From NCBI RefSeq assembly GCF_002305875.1, contig NZ_CP022098.1, positions 4,588,001-4,652,000 on the forward strand: DNA of 64,000 nucleotides, given 5' to 3'. This DNA comes from Cystobacter fuscus (lineage in GTDB: Bacteria > Myxococcota > Myxococcia > Myxococcales > Myxococcaceae). Both the position numbers and the translations under genes were made by a program. Positions within the stretch are counted from its first letter, which is position 1; the number at the start of each line of letters is the position of its first letter. The notes beneath the pieces were generated by a model that was given only the letters and a program-made list of their open reading frames with translations, was not told where the DNA came from and did no database searches. Below are positions 1 to 9,501 of the stretch, one piece after another.

Positions 1-1
1 T

Positions 2-412
2 GCTCGAGTGACCCGGGAGTACCTGCGGTTCTGCGAGGCCATCGGGAAGCCTGGAGATTGCCGGGGGGTGCTGATGAACAGCCCTCTCCTCAGCGGGGAT
101 AGCCGCTACGCCCTCGCCATGTCCTTCGCCATCGATGCCGTCATTCCCGAGATGATGGAGGCGTTCAAGGACATGGCCGATCCCGAGGCGATCAAGGCCT
201 CCATCCTCTGGACGATGACCCTCTACGCTTCGATGTGGATGGCACCCGAACCCGTGTTCTCCAAGGGGATCGCGACGGTCGTGACGGCCAGTTTCATTTG
301 TTACATCGGAGTGGATACGTTCTGGACGCTCATCCAGGGCTGGAGACGTTTGGCGAAGCTTCTCTCGACCGAGGGCACCTCACTCAACAAGTTGGTGACC
401 CGGAGCCAGTGA
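2..412 (+). CDS. Truncated SitA-like polymorphic toxin (5' end outside window)
   Basis: The frame is open to the window edge, so the N-terminus (expected lipoprotein signal) is missing. What remains resembles the conserved middle part of myxobacterial SitA swarm-inhibition toxins: a YLRFC segment, a GDCRG segment, an ALAMSFAIDAV helix, KDMADPEAIKAS, the hydrophobic LPEP/APEPVFSKG stretch and GVDTFW. SitA proteins are lipoproteins passed between kin cells by outer-membrane exchange and carry a variable C-terminal toxin. Here the protein ends about 30 residues after GVDTFW. The AHH nuclease or other toxin domain that normally follows is absent, and the last 20 or so residues (ending LNKLVTRSQ) look like the extreme tail of such toxins, suggesting an internal deletion. 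The stop codon overlaps the start of the Imm11 gene (TGATG). Family assignment is from recalled similarity; the deletion is inference. Confidence 0.6.
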   Translation, partial: ARVTREYLRFCEAIGKPGDCRGVLMNSPLLSGDSRYALAMSFAIDAVIPEMMEAFKDMADPEAIKASILWTMTLYASMWMAPEPVFSKGIATVVTASFICYIGVDTFWTLIQGWRRLAKLLSTEGTSLNKLVTRSQ

Positions 413-996
413 TGGAGACGACTCGCATTCCGAAGAAGTATTTCAAGCTGTCTCAGGAGGTTGATGGCTCTGGAGGCTGGGATCTTGGCAATCCCACGGA
501 TCCACAGGGCCGAGAGGTGGATAACCCATGGAGCTTCAGAGAAGGCCTGCCGGTCGCGGACCCGGGACGATTGACGCTTCCCGTTGGTCGCCCGGGCAGG
601 GCTCTCGACTTCACCCTCGCGGGCTTCAGCATCCCGGTCGTTCACGCCAGGGTGGCAGCCCTGTTCAGGGAATTGGCTCCCCGTGATGTTCAGCTTCTTC
701 CGGTGGACATCCCAGGGCAGCCAGACCCGTTCTGCATCCTCGTTGCCACACGGCTCATCCAGTGCATCGATGACCAGGCCTCCGAGGAGGTGGAGTATTG
801 GATGCCGGAGGATGGGCGGCCCGAGAAGGTCGGACAGTATCGGGACGTGTCCGGCATGCGCATCGATCCCTCGAAGATTGGTGACGCCCAGGTGTTTCGC
901 ACCTGGGGGTGGACCATCGCGCTCATCGTCTCCGAGGAACTCAAGGAGGCCTTGGAGCGGATGGGCGCCACGGGGGCGAAGTTCAAGGAGGTTTGA
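412..996 (+). CDS. Imm11 family immunity protein
   Basis: A 194-residue cytosolic protein whose sequence matches the myxobacterial Imm11 (formerly DUF1629) immunity family. Recognisable segments are the N-terminal YFKLSQEV, a PTDPQGREVDNPW segment, GRALDFTLAGFSIPVVHARV, DVQLLPVDI, CIDD, EDGRPEKVGQYR and the closing RIDPSKIGDAQVFRTWGW. Imm11 proteins neutralise the toxin encoded immediately upstream in polymorphic toxin systems, often AHH or restriction-endonuclease-like nucleases. The ATG at 412 overlaps the TGA of the upstream SitA-like frame, indicating translational coupling. A longer frame opens at 235, but it lies inside the toxin frame and the family similarity begins at this ATG. Because the toxin domain upstream is missing, this looks like an orphan immunity gene that may still protect against incoming toxin from relatives. 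Confidence 0.75.
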   Translation: METTRIPKKYFKLSQEVDGSGGWDLGNPTDPQGREVDNPWSFREGLPVADPGRLTLPVGRPGRALDFTLAGFSIPVVHARVAALFRELAPRDVQLLPVDIPGQPDPFCILVATRLIQCIDDQASEEVEYWMPEDGRPEKVGQYRDVSGMRIDPSKIGDAQVFRTWGWTIALIVSEELKEALERMGATGAKFKEV

Positions 997-1043
997 CCCG
1001 CGGTCATTGGACTCCTTGCCTTCGCCCTCCGTTCACCCACGGC

Positions 1044-1739
1044 TCAGCCCAGATCGAACAGCAGGGCCTCGAGCGGCTCGGTGGCGGAGAGTTCCAGCCG
1101 AGACTCCTCGGACACGGCCACGCCGTCACCGGCCTTGAGCGTCACGCCGTTGAGCGTGCCCGCGCCGCGCGCCACCTGCAGCCACGCGTGCCTCCCCGGC
1201 GCCAGGGTGTACTCCGTCTTCTCTCCCCGGCCCAGCACGGTGCTGTACAGCCGCAGATCCTGGTGCACCTTCAACGAGCTGTCCTGTCCCTCGGGGGATA
1301 CCACCAGCCGGAAGCGGCCCTGGCGCTCCGTGAGTGGGAACTCCTTCTGCTCGTAGCCGGGCGTCAGCCCCTTGCGCTCCGGGAGGATCCAGATCTGCAG
1401 GAGGTGCACCTCCTCGTCCGAGTTGTTCATCTCGCTGTGCAGCACGCCCGTGCCCGCCGTCATCCGTTGCATCTCTCCCGCGCGCAGCACGCCCACCGAG
1501 CCCAGGCTGTCACGGTGCTCCAACTGCCCGCTGAGCACGTAGGTAATGATTTCCATGTCCCGGTGGGGGTGCGCGCCGAAGCCGCTGTGCGCGGCCACCC
1601 GGTCCTCGTTGATGACGCGCAGGGAGCGAAAGCCCATGGCGGACGGGTCGAAGTAGTCCCCGAACGAGAAGGTGTGGTGGGAGTCCAACCATCCGTGGTT
1701 CGCATGGCCGCGCGCTTCTGAATTCCGAACGATGATCAT
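1044..1739 (-). CDS. Pirin family protein (bicupin)
   Basis: A 231-residue protein with the pirin N-terminal cupin: HTFSFGDYFDP, a GFGAHPHRDMEIITYVLSG metal-binding segment with the conserved His-x-His, and MTAGTGVLHSEMN containing the further His and Glu ligands. A second cupin-like C-terminal half begins around residue 130. Pirins bind one metal, and some family members oxidise quercetin; the substrate here is unknown. The ATG at 1739 was chosen because GAAGGAG lies 10 bases upstream and because the MIIVRNSEARG start is typical of the family; a frame-extending start at 1811 adds 24 atypical residues. A LysR gene lies 78 bp upstream in the same direction and probably controls it. Confidence 0.9.
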   Translation of the reverse strand: MIIVRNSEARGHANHGWLDSHHTFSFGDYFDPSAMGFRSLRVINEDRVAAHSGFGAHPHRDMEIITYVLSGQLEHRDSLGSVGVLRAGEMQRMTAGTGVLHSEMNNSDEEVHLLQIWILPERKGLTPGYEQKEFPLTERQGRFRLVVSPEGQDSSLKVHQDLRLYSTVLGRGEKTEYTLAPGRHAWLQVARGAGTLNGVTLKAGDGVAVSEESRLELSATEPLEALLFDLG

Positions 1740-1817
1740 GATGCCGTGTCTCCTTCGCCAGACATCATGCGAGTGGGACCCGGCCCGCGCCAGACGTGCT
1801 CCCCGGGACACACTGTC

Positions 1818-2717
1818 CTATCCACGGGACATCGGATTCCAGGTCGCGGCCCAGCGCTCGCGCGCGAGCTCCACGAAGGCCATCACCTTGGGCGCATGGT
1901 GGCGGCTGCTGGGATAGACGGCATGCACGGGTGTCTCGGCGGCGGTCCAGTCGGGCAGCAGGTGTTGCAGACGTCCGCTCGTTACGTCCTCGGCGCAGGA
2001 GATGTTGGGCAGCAGGGCGATGCCCGCGCCCGCCAGGGCCATGCCGCGCAACATGTCCGGCTCGTTCACCGCGAGCCGCGTGGACACCTGCACCTCGACG
2101 GATTTGCTCTCGGAGTGCAGCGTCCAGCGGTTGGCCTCCCGGGACGAGCCGAAGAGCAGGCAGTCATGCTTCTCGAGGTCTCGAGGCGTCTTGGGGGCGC
2201 CTCTCGCCCGGACGTAGTCCGGAGATGCCACCACCACGCGCTCGAGCTTGCCGATCCGGCGGGCCATGAGCGAGGAGTCGGCCAGCTTGCCCGCGCGCAC
2301 GGCCAGATCGAACCCCTCGTCCACCAGGTCCACCGTGCGATCCGTGCACACCATCTCCACCTGCACGTCGGGATAGCGCCGGAGGAACTCCGTGACAATC
2401 GGCCCGAGGATGCTGAAGGTGAGTGGGGCCGTCACGCGCAGCAGTCCATGGGGAGCGGCCTGCATGCGCGTGACCGCCAGCTCGGCCTGCTCCGCCTCGG
2501 CCACGATGCGCGCGCAGTGCTCGTAGTAGGCCTGTCCCACGTCCGTGAGACGCAGCTGGCGCGTGGTGCGTTGCAGCAGTTGCGCGCCCACGCGCTCCTC
2601 CAGCTCGGACACCTTCCGGCTTACCGTGGACTTGGGCATGTGCAGCCCACGCGCCGCCGCCGTGAAGCTGCCCGCCTGGACGACCTTGGCGAAGACGAGG
2701 AGTTCGTTGAGATCCAT
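1818..2717 (-). CDS. LysR family transcriptional regulator
   Basis: A 299-residue DNA-binding regulator. The first 60 residues form the LysR winged helix-turn-helix (MDLNELLVFAKVVQAGSF, then a segment with MPKSTVSRKVSELE), followed by a periplasmic-binding-protein-like effector domain with GLLRVTAPLTF and GLPNISC-type segments. The DLNELLVFAKVV start and PKSTVSRKVSELEERVG helix resemble the CrgA/AaeR-like subgroup. Starts further upstream (to 2894) add 59 non-conserved residues and were rejected. It is transcribed in the same direction as the pirin gene, 78 bp downstream, so co-transcription or autoregulated control of the pair is likely. The inducer cannot be deduced. Confidence 0.92.
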   Translation of the reverse strand: MDLNELLVFAKVVQAGSFTAAARGLHMPKSTVSRKVSELEERVGAQLLQRTTRQLRLTDVGQAYYEHCARIVAEAEQAELAVTRMQAAPHGLLRVTAPLTFSILGPIVTEFLRRYPDVQVEMVCTDRTVDLVDEGFDLAVRAGKLADSSLMARRIGKLERVVVASPDYVRARGAPKTPRDLEKHDCLLFGSSREANRWTLHSESKSVEVQVSTRLAVNEPDMLRGMALAGAGIALLPNISCAEDVTSGRLQHLLPDWTAAETPVHAVYPSSRHHAPKVMAFVELARERWAATWNPMSRG

Positions 2718-2925
2718 GCCGCTCCCGAGGCCGGACCCCGTCCCAGGAGTGGAACGGTCTGCCCGGACCGTCCCATCTAGTCCGGAGCGCGGCCCACCGC
2801 CAGCCACCGGGTCCAACGGGTTCCAGACCGCCCGAGCCGTTCCCCGGGTGAAGTGTTGGCGGGTGGTTATGGGGCCGGGCCCGCGTTGTTTCAATTTTCA
2901 GCAATGCGTTACATAGGTGTTCCTC

Positions 2926-4080
2926 ATGGCGGAAACCTTGTTCGAGGAACTCAAGCGCTACGTGGGTTTCGAGCCGGCCGATGGCCTGCTTCTCCGGGAA
3001 CTGCACGAGGTGGCGCGGCCGCGGTTTCCCGCCATCGCGGACGTCTTCTATGCGCGCATCCTGGAGCACGAGGGCGCGCGCAAGGCGCTCGCGGGCGAGA
3101 GCCAGGTGGGCCATCTCAAGGTGTCGCTGCGCGCCTGGATGGAGCAGCTGCTCAGCGGCCCCTGGGACGAGGACTACTACCGGGCGCGCTGCCGGATCGG
3201 CCGCATGCATGTGCGCGTCGCGCTCCCCCAGCATTACATGCTCGGCGCGATGAACGTGCTGAGGCAGGAGTTCAACCTCCTCATCGCCGAGCACCACGCG
3301 GACCAGCCCGAGCGGTTCCGGGCCATGAGCTTCGCGTTGGGGAAGATCCTCGATCTGGATCTGGCCATCATGCTGCACACCTTTCGCGAGGATCTGCTCG
3401 CGCAGCAGGCGCGCCACGAGCGACTGTCCACCTTCGGCCAGCTCGTGGGCTCCATCGGCCACGAGCTGCGCAATCCGCTGGGTGTCATCGAGACGTCGCT
3501 CTTCATCCTCAAGGGCCGGCCCCTGGCCAGCGAGGAGCGCGCCGCCAAGCACCTGGCGCGCATCGGCGAGCAGGTGGCGCTCGCCAACCGCATCGTCTCG
3601 GACCTGCTGGACATGATCCGGGACCGGCCGCTCAAGCGCGAGTCGCTGCGGCTGGAGGCCGTGTGGAAGGATGCCCTCTCCTCGGTGCACGCGCCCGCGG
3701 GCGTGTCCCTGCTCGCCGAGGGGCTCGAGTCGCTGCCCACGTTGGAGGGAGATCCGGGGCAGATCCGTCAGGTCTTCGTCAACCTGATGGAGAACGCCGT
3801 GCAGGCGGTGGGAGACACGGGCTCGGTGCGCTTGTCGGGCCTGGCGGAGCCGGACGCGGTGGTGCTCGTCCTGGAGGACTCGGGGCCGGGGGTGAGCGAG
3901 ACCATCCGGCGCCGGATGTTCGAGCCCCTGATGACCACCAAGTCCGGGGGCATCGGCCTGGGCCTGCCCCTGGTCAAGCGCATCCTCGAGCGCCATGGGG
4001 GCTCCATCCTCTACGACCCCCAGGGCGGGGGAGGGGCGCGCTTCGTCCTCCGGCTCGCCCTTCCCCCGCACTCCGCGTGA
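2926..4080 (+). CDS. Globin-coupled sensor histidine kinase
   Basis: A 384-residue cytosolic kinase without membrane segments. Residues 1-165 form a protoglobin/globin-coupled-sensor domain: the [18 protein letters not shown] helix carries the likely haem-ligating proximal His95. Residues 165-235 are the dimerisation/phosphoacceptor domain with the H-box [12 protein letters not shown] (His179). Residues 260-384 are the ATPase domain, with the N-box [16 protein letters not shown], and [13 protein letters not shown]. The predicted role is oxygen or other diatomic-gas sensing with autophosphorylation. The ATG at 2926 is preferred over the in-frame GTG at 2917 because it starts the conserved part; an AGG lies 8 bases upstream. 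The receiver gene follows after 9 bp, so the pair is likely co-transcribed. Confidence 0.88.
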   Translation: MAETLFEELKRYVGFEPADGLLLRELHEVARPRFPAIADVFYARILEHEGARKALAGESQVGHLKVSLRAWMEQLLSGPWDEDYYRARCRIGRMHVRVALPQHYMLGAMNVLRQEFNLLIAEHHADQPERFRAMSFALGKILDLDLAIMLHTFREDLLAQQARHERLSTFGQLVGSIGHELRNPLGVIETSLFILKGRPLASEERAAKHLARIGEQVALANRIVSDLLDMIRDRPLKRESLRLEAVWKDALSSVHAPAGVSLLAEGLESLPTLEGDPGQIRQVFVNLMENAVQAVGDTGSVRLSGLAEPDAVVLVLEDSGPGVSETIRRRMFEPLMTTKSGGIGLGLPLVKRILERHGGSILYDPQGGGGARFVLRLALPPHSA

Positions 4081-4089
4081 GAGTCCGCC

Positions 4090-4734
4090 ATGAGGAGCTA
4101 CCTGCTGCTCGATGACAATCTGGCCTTCGCGGAGAACCTCGCGGAGATCCTCCGGGATGGGGGGGACGAGGCCACGGTGGTGACGGAGGGGCCGCGGGCC
4201 CTGTCGCTCGCGGGCACCCGGCGCTTCGACGCGCTGCTCACGGACATGAAGATGCCGGGCATGAACGGGGCACAGGCGGTGCGCCACATCCGCCAGGTGG
4301 ATCCCGGTCTCGCTGTCGTGGTCATCACCGCCTACCCGGGAGAGGAAGAGCTGGAAGCGGTACGCCGGGAGGGACTGCTCGCGGTGCTGCCCAAGCCCGT
4401 GCCGCTCGCCCCGCTCGTCTCGTTGTTGACCCACGCGCGCCGGGATGGACTGGTGGCGCTCATCGAGGGGGAGCCGGCGCGGGACGAGACCCTCGCCGAG
4501 CAACTGCGCTCGCGCGGCTTCTCGTGTGTCACCGCGCGCTCGGTGGAGGACGCCGAGCACCTCGCGGGGGCGCGGCTCTTCGCGGCGCTGGTGCCTCCGC
4601 GGCGGCTCGGGGAGTCGGAGTGTGAGGCGTTGCGCTGGCTGCGGGCACGCTTCCCCACACTGCCGGTGTTCTCCGAACCTGTCGACCTCCAGACACTGTT
4701 GGACACACTGGAGCGAGCCCACGACTCGCGCTAA
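4090..4734 (+). CDS. Response regulator with receiver plus pseudo-receiver
   Basis: A 214-residue protein. Residues 1-115 form a complete CheY-like receiver: acidic pair Asp8/Asp9, phosphoacceptor Asp52 in LLTDMKMPGMNG, Thr80 and Lys102 in LPKPV. Residues 120-205 have a second receiver-like pattern (VALIEGEPARDETLAEQLRSRG, then LVPPRRLGESE) without the acidic pocket, so it looks like a non-phosphorylatable pseudo-receiver. No DNA-binding or enzymatic output domain is present. It sits 9 bp after the globin kinase and 12 bp before a receiver-kinase, so it probably relays phosphate or acts through protein-protein contacts within this operon. Confidence 0.82.
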   Translation: MRSYLLLDDNLAFAENLAEILRDGGDEATVVTEGPRALSLAGTRRFDALLTDMKMPGMNGAQAVRHIRQVDPGLAVVVITAYPGEEELEAVRREGLLAVLPKPVPLAPLVSLLTHARRDGLVALIEGEPARDETLAEQLRSRGFSCVTARSVEDAEHLAGARLFAALVPPRRLGESECEALRWLRARFPTLPVFSEPVDLQTLLDTLERAHDSR

Positions 4735-4746
4735 CAGCAGGGCCCC

Positions 4747-5847
4747 ATGAGCCTCTCCTCCTTCAATCCCCCTCGTGTGCTCGTCGTCGAGGACAACGCG
4801 GCCTTCCTCGACAATCTCCGGGAGTTGCTCGGCGACGCGGGCTACCTGGTGTCCGGTGCGAGCAGTTGCCGCGAGGCGCGCGAGCGGGTGCAGGACGGCT
4901 TCGACGTGGCGCTGGTGGACTTGCGTCTGCCGGACGGGGATGGGACGGAGCTCGCGCGGGACTTGAAGGAGAAGGTGCCCGAGTGCGAGGTGGTGTTGCT
5001 CACCGGCTTCGCCACGCTGGAGACGGCGGTGGCGGCGGTGCGCGCGGGCGCGTGCGCCTACCTGATGAAGCCCTGCGCGCCCAACGAGTTGTTGCTGACG
5101 CTGGAGCAGACCATGCGTCAGGTGCGCTTGCAGGCGGAGAAGCGCGAGCTGGCGCGCCGGGCGCAGGTGACGGAGAAGCTCGCGGCGGTGGGCACGCTCA
5201 CGGCGAGCCTGTCGCACGTGATTCGCAATCCCCTCAACGCCGCGGCCCTGCAGCTCGCCGTGCTGGAGCGGCGGGTGCGGCGGCTGTCCACCGAGCAGCA
5301 ACCGGCCTTGTTGGATCCCCTGCTGTTGGTTCGCGATGAGATCCGCCGGTTGGATCATGCGCTGGAGGACTTCCTCCAGTTCGCGCGGCCGCGGAGCTTC
5401 CGCCCGGAGCCGGTGGACGTGCTGGCGCTGCTGCGGCGCGTGGTGGATTTCCTGGGCAGCAAGGCCGAGGCGCGGCGGGTGCGTCTGGAGTTGGAGGGCG
5501 AGGAGTCGCTTCCGCCGCTCAAGGGCGAGGAGGAGCGCTTGCGCCAGGTGCTCATCAACCTGACCCTCAACGCCCTGGAGGCCACGCCCGAGGAGGGTGT
5601 CGTGCGCCTGTCGGCGCAACGCGAGGAGGACATGGTGCGCCTGTGCGTGGACGACACGGGCGCGGGTGTGCCTCCGGAGCTGCGCACCCGCGTCTTCGAG
5701 CCGTTCTTCACCACGAAGGAGGAGGGCTCGGGGTTGGGGTTGTCCATCGTCCACTCCGTCGTGTCGCAGCACGGGGGCTCGCTGGAGGTGACCAGCTCCC
5801 CGTCCGGAGGGGCGCGCTTCCTGCTGCGGCTGCCCCTGGTGGCTTGA
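4747..5847 (+). CDS. Receiver-histidine kinase hybrid (N-terminal receiver)
   Basis: A 366-residue soluble protein. Residues 8-125 are a receiver (Glu15/Asp16, phosphoacceptor Asp58 in ALVDLRLPDGDG, Thr86, Lys108). A helix leads into a HisKA domain with the H-box TASLSHVIRNPLN (His157), then an ATPase domain with NLTLNALEA, DDTGAGVP, FEPFFTTKEEGSGLGLSIVHS. The receiver-before-kinase order means phosphorylation by another kinase, possibly the globin sensor two genes upstream, could switch its kinase activity. It is the last gene of the three-gene signalling operon; the TPP riboswitch of thiC begins 44 bp downstream. Confidence 0.9.
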   Translation: MSLSSFNPPRVLVVEDNAAFLDNLRELLGDAGYLVSGASSCREARERVQDGFDVALVDLRLPDGDGTELARDLKEKVPECEVVLLTGFATLETAVAAVRAGACAYLMKPCAPNELLLTLEQTMRQVRLQAEKRELARRAQVTEKLAAVGTLTASLSHVIRNPLNAAALQLAVLERRVRRLSTEQQPALLDPLLLVRDEIRRLDHALEDFLQFARPRSFRPEPVDVLALLRRVVDFLGSKAEARRVRLELEGEESLPPLKGEEERLRQVLINLTLNALEATPEEGVVRLSAQREEDMVRLCVDDTGAGVPPELRTRVFEPFFTTKEEGSGLGLSIVHSVVSQHGGSLEVTSSPSGGARFLLRLPLVA

Positions 5848-5890
5848 GGCGGTTGCCACCGCACGTCCTCGCGGGTTACATGGGCCATGT

Positions 5891-7913
<2,023 letters not shown>

Positions 7914-7997
7914 GTCCTCCCGACCTTTGAAGTCGCGTCGCCCCAGGAGACGCCAACCTCGTGACTTTTGTCCCGAAAATGACAGAATGAGAGGGTT

Positions 7998-8022
7998 GAC
8001 GGGCGCGCTGACCGCGCCCGTC
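7998..8022. repeat. Perfect 10-bp inverted repeat
   Basis: GACGGGCGCG (7998-8007) and CGCGCCCGTC (8013-8022) are perfect inverted copies around a 5-nt centre. It lies between thiC and the DUF4870 gene, 22 bp upstream of that gene's ATG, and has no T-tract. It could be a transcript hairpin, a U-less terminator for thiC, or an operator. Confidence 0.55.
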
Positions 8023-8044
8023 CGAACTTCAGAGGGAAGCTCAA

Positions 8045-8425
8045 ATGGAAACGCAGCATCGCGGGGGTTTCATCACCGGATCACCGTCGCCGACGGCGGA
8101 CGAGAAGACGTGGGGAATGCTCGCGCACCTGAGCGCGCTGATCGCGGGCCTGTTTGGCTTCCCGTTCCTCGGGCCGCTCATCGTGATGCTCACCAAGGGC
8201 AAGGAGTCCGCCTGGGTGGAGCAGCACGCGAAGGAGGCGCTCAACTTCCAGATCACCGTCACGGTGGTCCTGTGGATCGCCGCGTTGAGCATGTTCTGCC
8301 TGGTCGGGTTCGTGCTGGCGCCGCTGGTCGCACTGGTCGCGCTGGTGCTGACGATCCTCGCGGGCATCAAGGCCAACAATGGCGAGATGTACCGCTACCC
8401 GGCCACCGTCCGGCTGGTGAAGTAG
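8045..8425 (+). CDS. DUF4870 domain membrane protein
   Basis: A 126-residue inner-membrane protein. After a polar N-terminus, residues 18-30 hold the KTWGMLAHLSAL motif typical of DUF4870/Tic20-like proteins. Hydrophobic segments follow at about 28-48, 70-90 and 92-108, separated by the polar loop with KESAWVEQHAKEALNFQ. The family's function is not known. AGAGGGAAG precedes the ATG and supports this start. Its nearest neighbour, moaA, is convergent, 3 bp away, so it appears to be a single-gene unit. Confidence 0.85.
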   Translation: METQHRGGFITGSPSPTADEKTWGMLAHLSALIAGLFGFPFLGPLIVMLTKGKESAWVEQHAKEALNFQITVTVVLWIAALSMFCLVGFVLAPLVALVALVLTILAGIKANNGEMYRYPATVRLVK

Positions 8426-8428
8426 CGC

Positions 8429-9427
8429 TCAGCCGCCAATGCCCATCATGGGCAGCAGGCTGGCCGCCGCGCCGGGCTCGGTGAAGCGGTGGCCCTCGGG
8501 CTTGTCCCCGAGCGCCCGGCGGATGGCCAGGGCGAGCTCCTCGTCGGTGGCCCCGCCGCGGATGAGGGCGTGCAGCGGCGCCTGGGCACGTCCCCCGAGG
8601 CAGCTGCGCAGGTCTCCATTGGAGGCCACGCGCACGCGGTTGCAGCCGCCGCAGAAGTTCTGGGTGAGGGGAGAGATGAAGCCCACGAGCCCTCCGGGCG
8701 CGCGCCAGTAGCGCGCCGGACCCGCGGCCAGGCCCTGGGGCCCCTCGTCCTCCACGAGCGGCAGGCCCCCGGTCCGGAGCTTCTCCACCAGCTCCGCCGT
8801 GGGCACCGGGGTGCCCTGACCAAAGGGCATCAGCTCGATGAACCGGGGCGTCATGCCGCGCGCATGCGCGTGGGCGATGAGCTGGGGCACCTCGTCGTCA
8901 TTCACTCCGCGCATGACGACGACGTTGAGCTTGAGCGAGGCGTAGCCCGCCGCCGCCGCCGCGTCGATGCCCGCGAGCACGGACGCCAGGTCTCCCTGCT
9001 TGGAGATGCGCCGGAAGGTGGCCTCGGACAGGGTGTCCAGGCTGATGTTGAGCTGGCTCACCCCCGCCTCGCGCAGCGGCCCGGCGAGCCGCGCCAGGTG
9101 GCTCGCGTTGGTGGTGATGGCCACGTGGCCGATGCCGGGCACCGCGGCGATGCGCTGGGCCACCTCGAGGATGTCCGGGCGGATGAGCGGCTCGCCGCCC
9201 GTGAGCCGCACCCGGCGGATGCCCATGGCCGCGAACACGGAGACGATGCGCTCGAACTCCTCGGGCGAGAGCAGATCCTTCTTCCCACCCCAGCTCGCCG
9301 GCGAGCAGTACGTGCAGCGGAAGTTGCACCGGTCGGTCACCGACAGGCGCAGGTACGTCATGGTCCGCCCCTGGGCGTCCTTCAGGGGGGGCGACAAGGG
9401 GGCCTGGGTGGGGGCGAGACTGCTCAT
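8429..9427 (-). CDS. moaA: GTP 3',8-cyclase MoaA
   Basis: A 332-residue radical SAM enzyme for the first step of molybdenum cofactor synthesis, converting GTP to 3',8-cyclo-dihydro-GTP. The N-terminal cluster site is Cys34-x3-Cys38-x2-Cys41 (DRCNFRCTYC). RRVRLTGGEPLIR is the SAM-binding GGEP motif. The C-terminal cluster site has the CGGCNRVRVASNGDLRSC pattern, and the protein ends with the functionally important Gly-Gly. It is transcribed after the HD-GYP gene with a 74-bp gap. The later pathway gene moeA is found elsewhere in the window (30418-31644), so Moco genes are scattered. Confidence 0.96.
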   Translation of the reverse strand: MSSLAPTQAPLSPPLKDAQGRTMTYLRLSVTDRCNFRCTYCSPASWGGKKDLLSPEEFERIVSVFAAMGIRRVRLTGGEPLIRPDILEVAQRIAAVPGIGHVAITTNASHLARLAGPLREAGVSQLNISLDTLSEATFRRISKQGDLASVLAGIDAAAAAGYASLKLNVVVMRGVNDDEVPQLIAHAHARGMTPRFIELMPFGQGTPVPTAELVEKLRTGGLPLVEDEGPQGLAAGPARYWRAPGGLVGFISPLTQNFCGGCNRVRVASNGDLRSCLGGRAQAPLHALIRGGATDEELALAIRRALGDKPEGHRFTEPGAAASLLPMMGIGG

Positions 9428-9501
9428 GGGTGCTCTCTATAAACCGGAGCCTCCCCTCCGGGCACTCCCTTGTGGAGGCCCGGGCCTCCGTGCGAGGCGC
9501 G

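Noticed and set aside
2164-5859. A 1231-codon open frame on the minus strand opposite the signalling operon
   Set aside because: Its product is His/Arg/Gln-rich with no domain, and the plus strand carries three clear two-component genes. It is a GC-bias shadow, like the other long antisense frames (for example 5355-7751 and 33327-35987).
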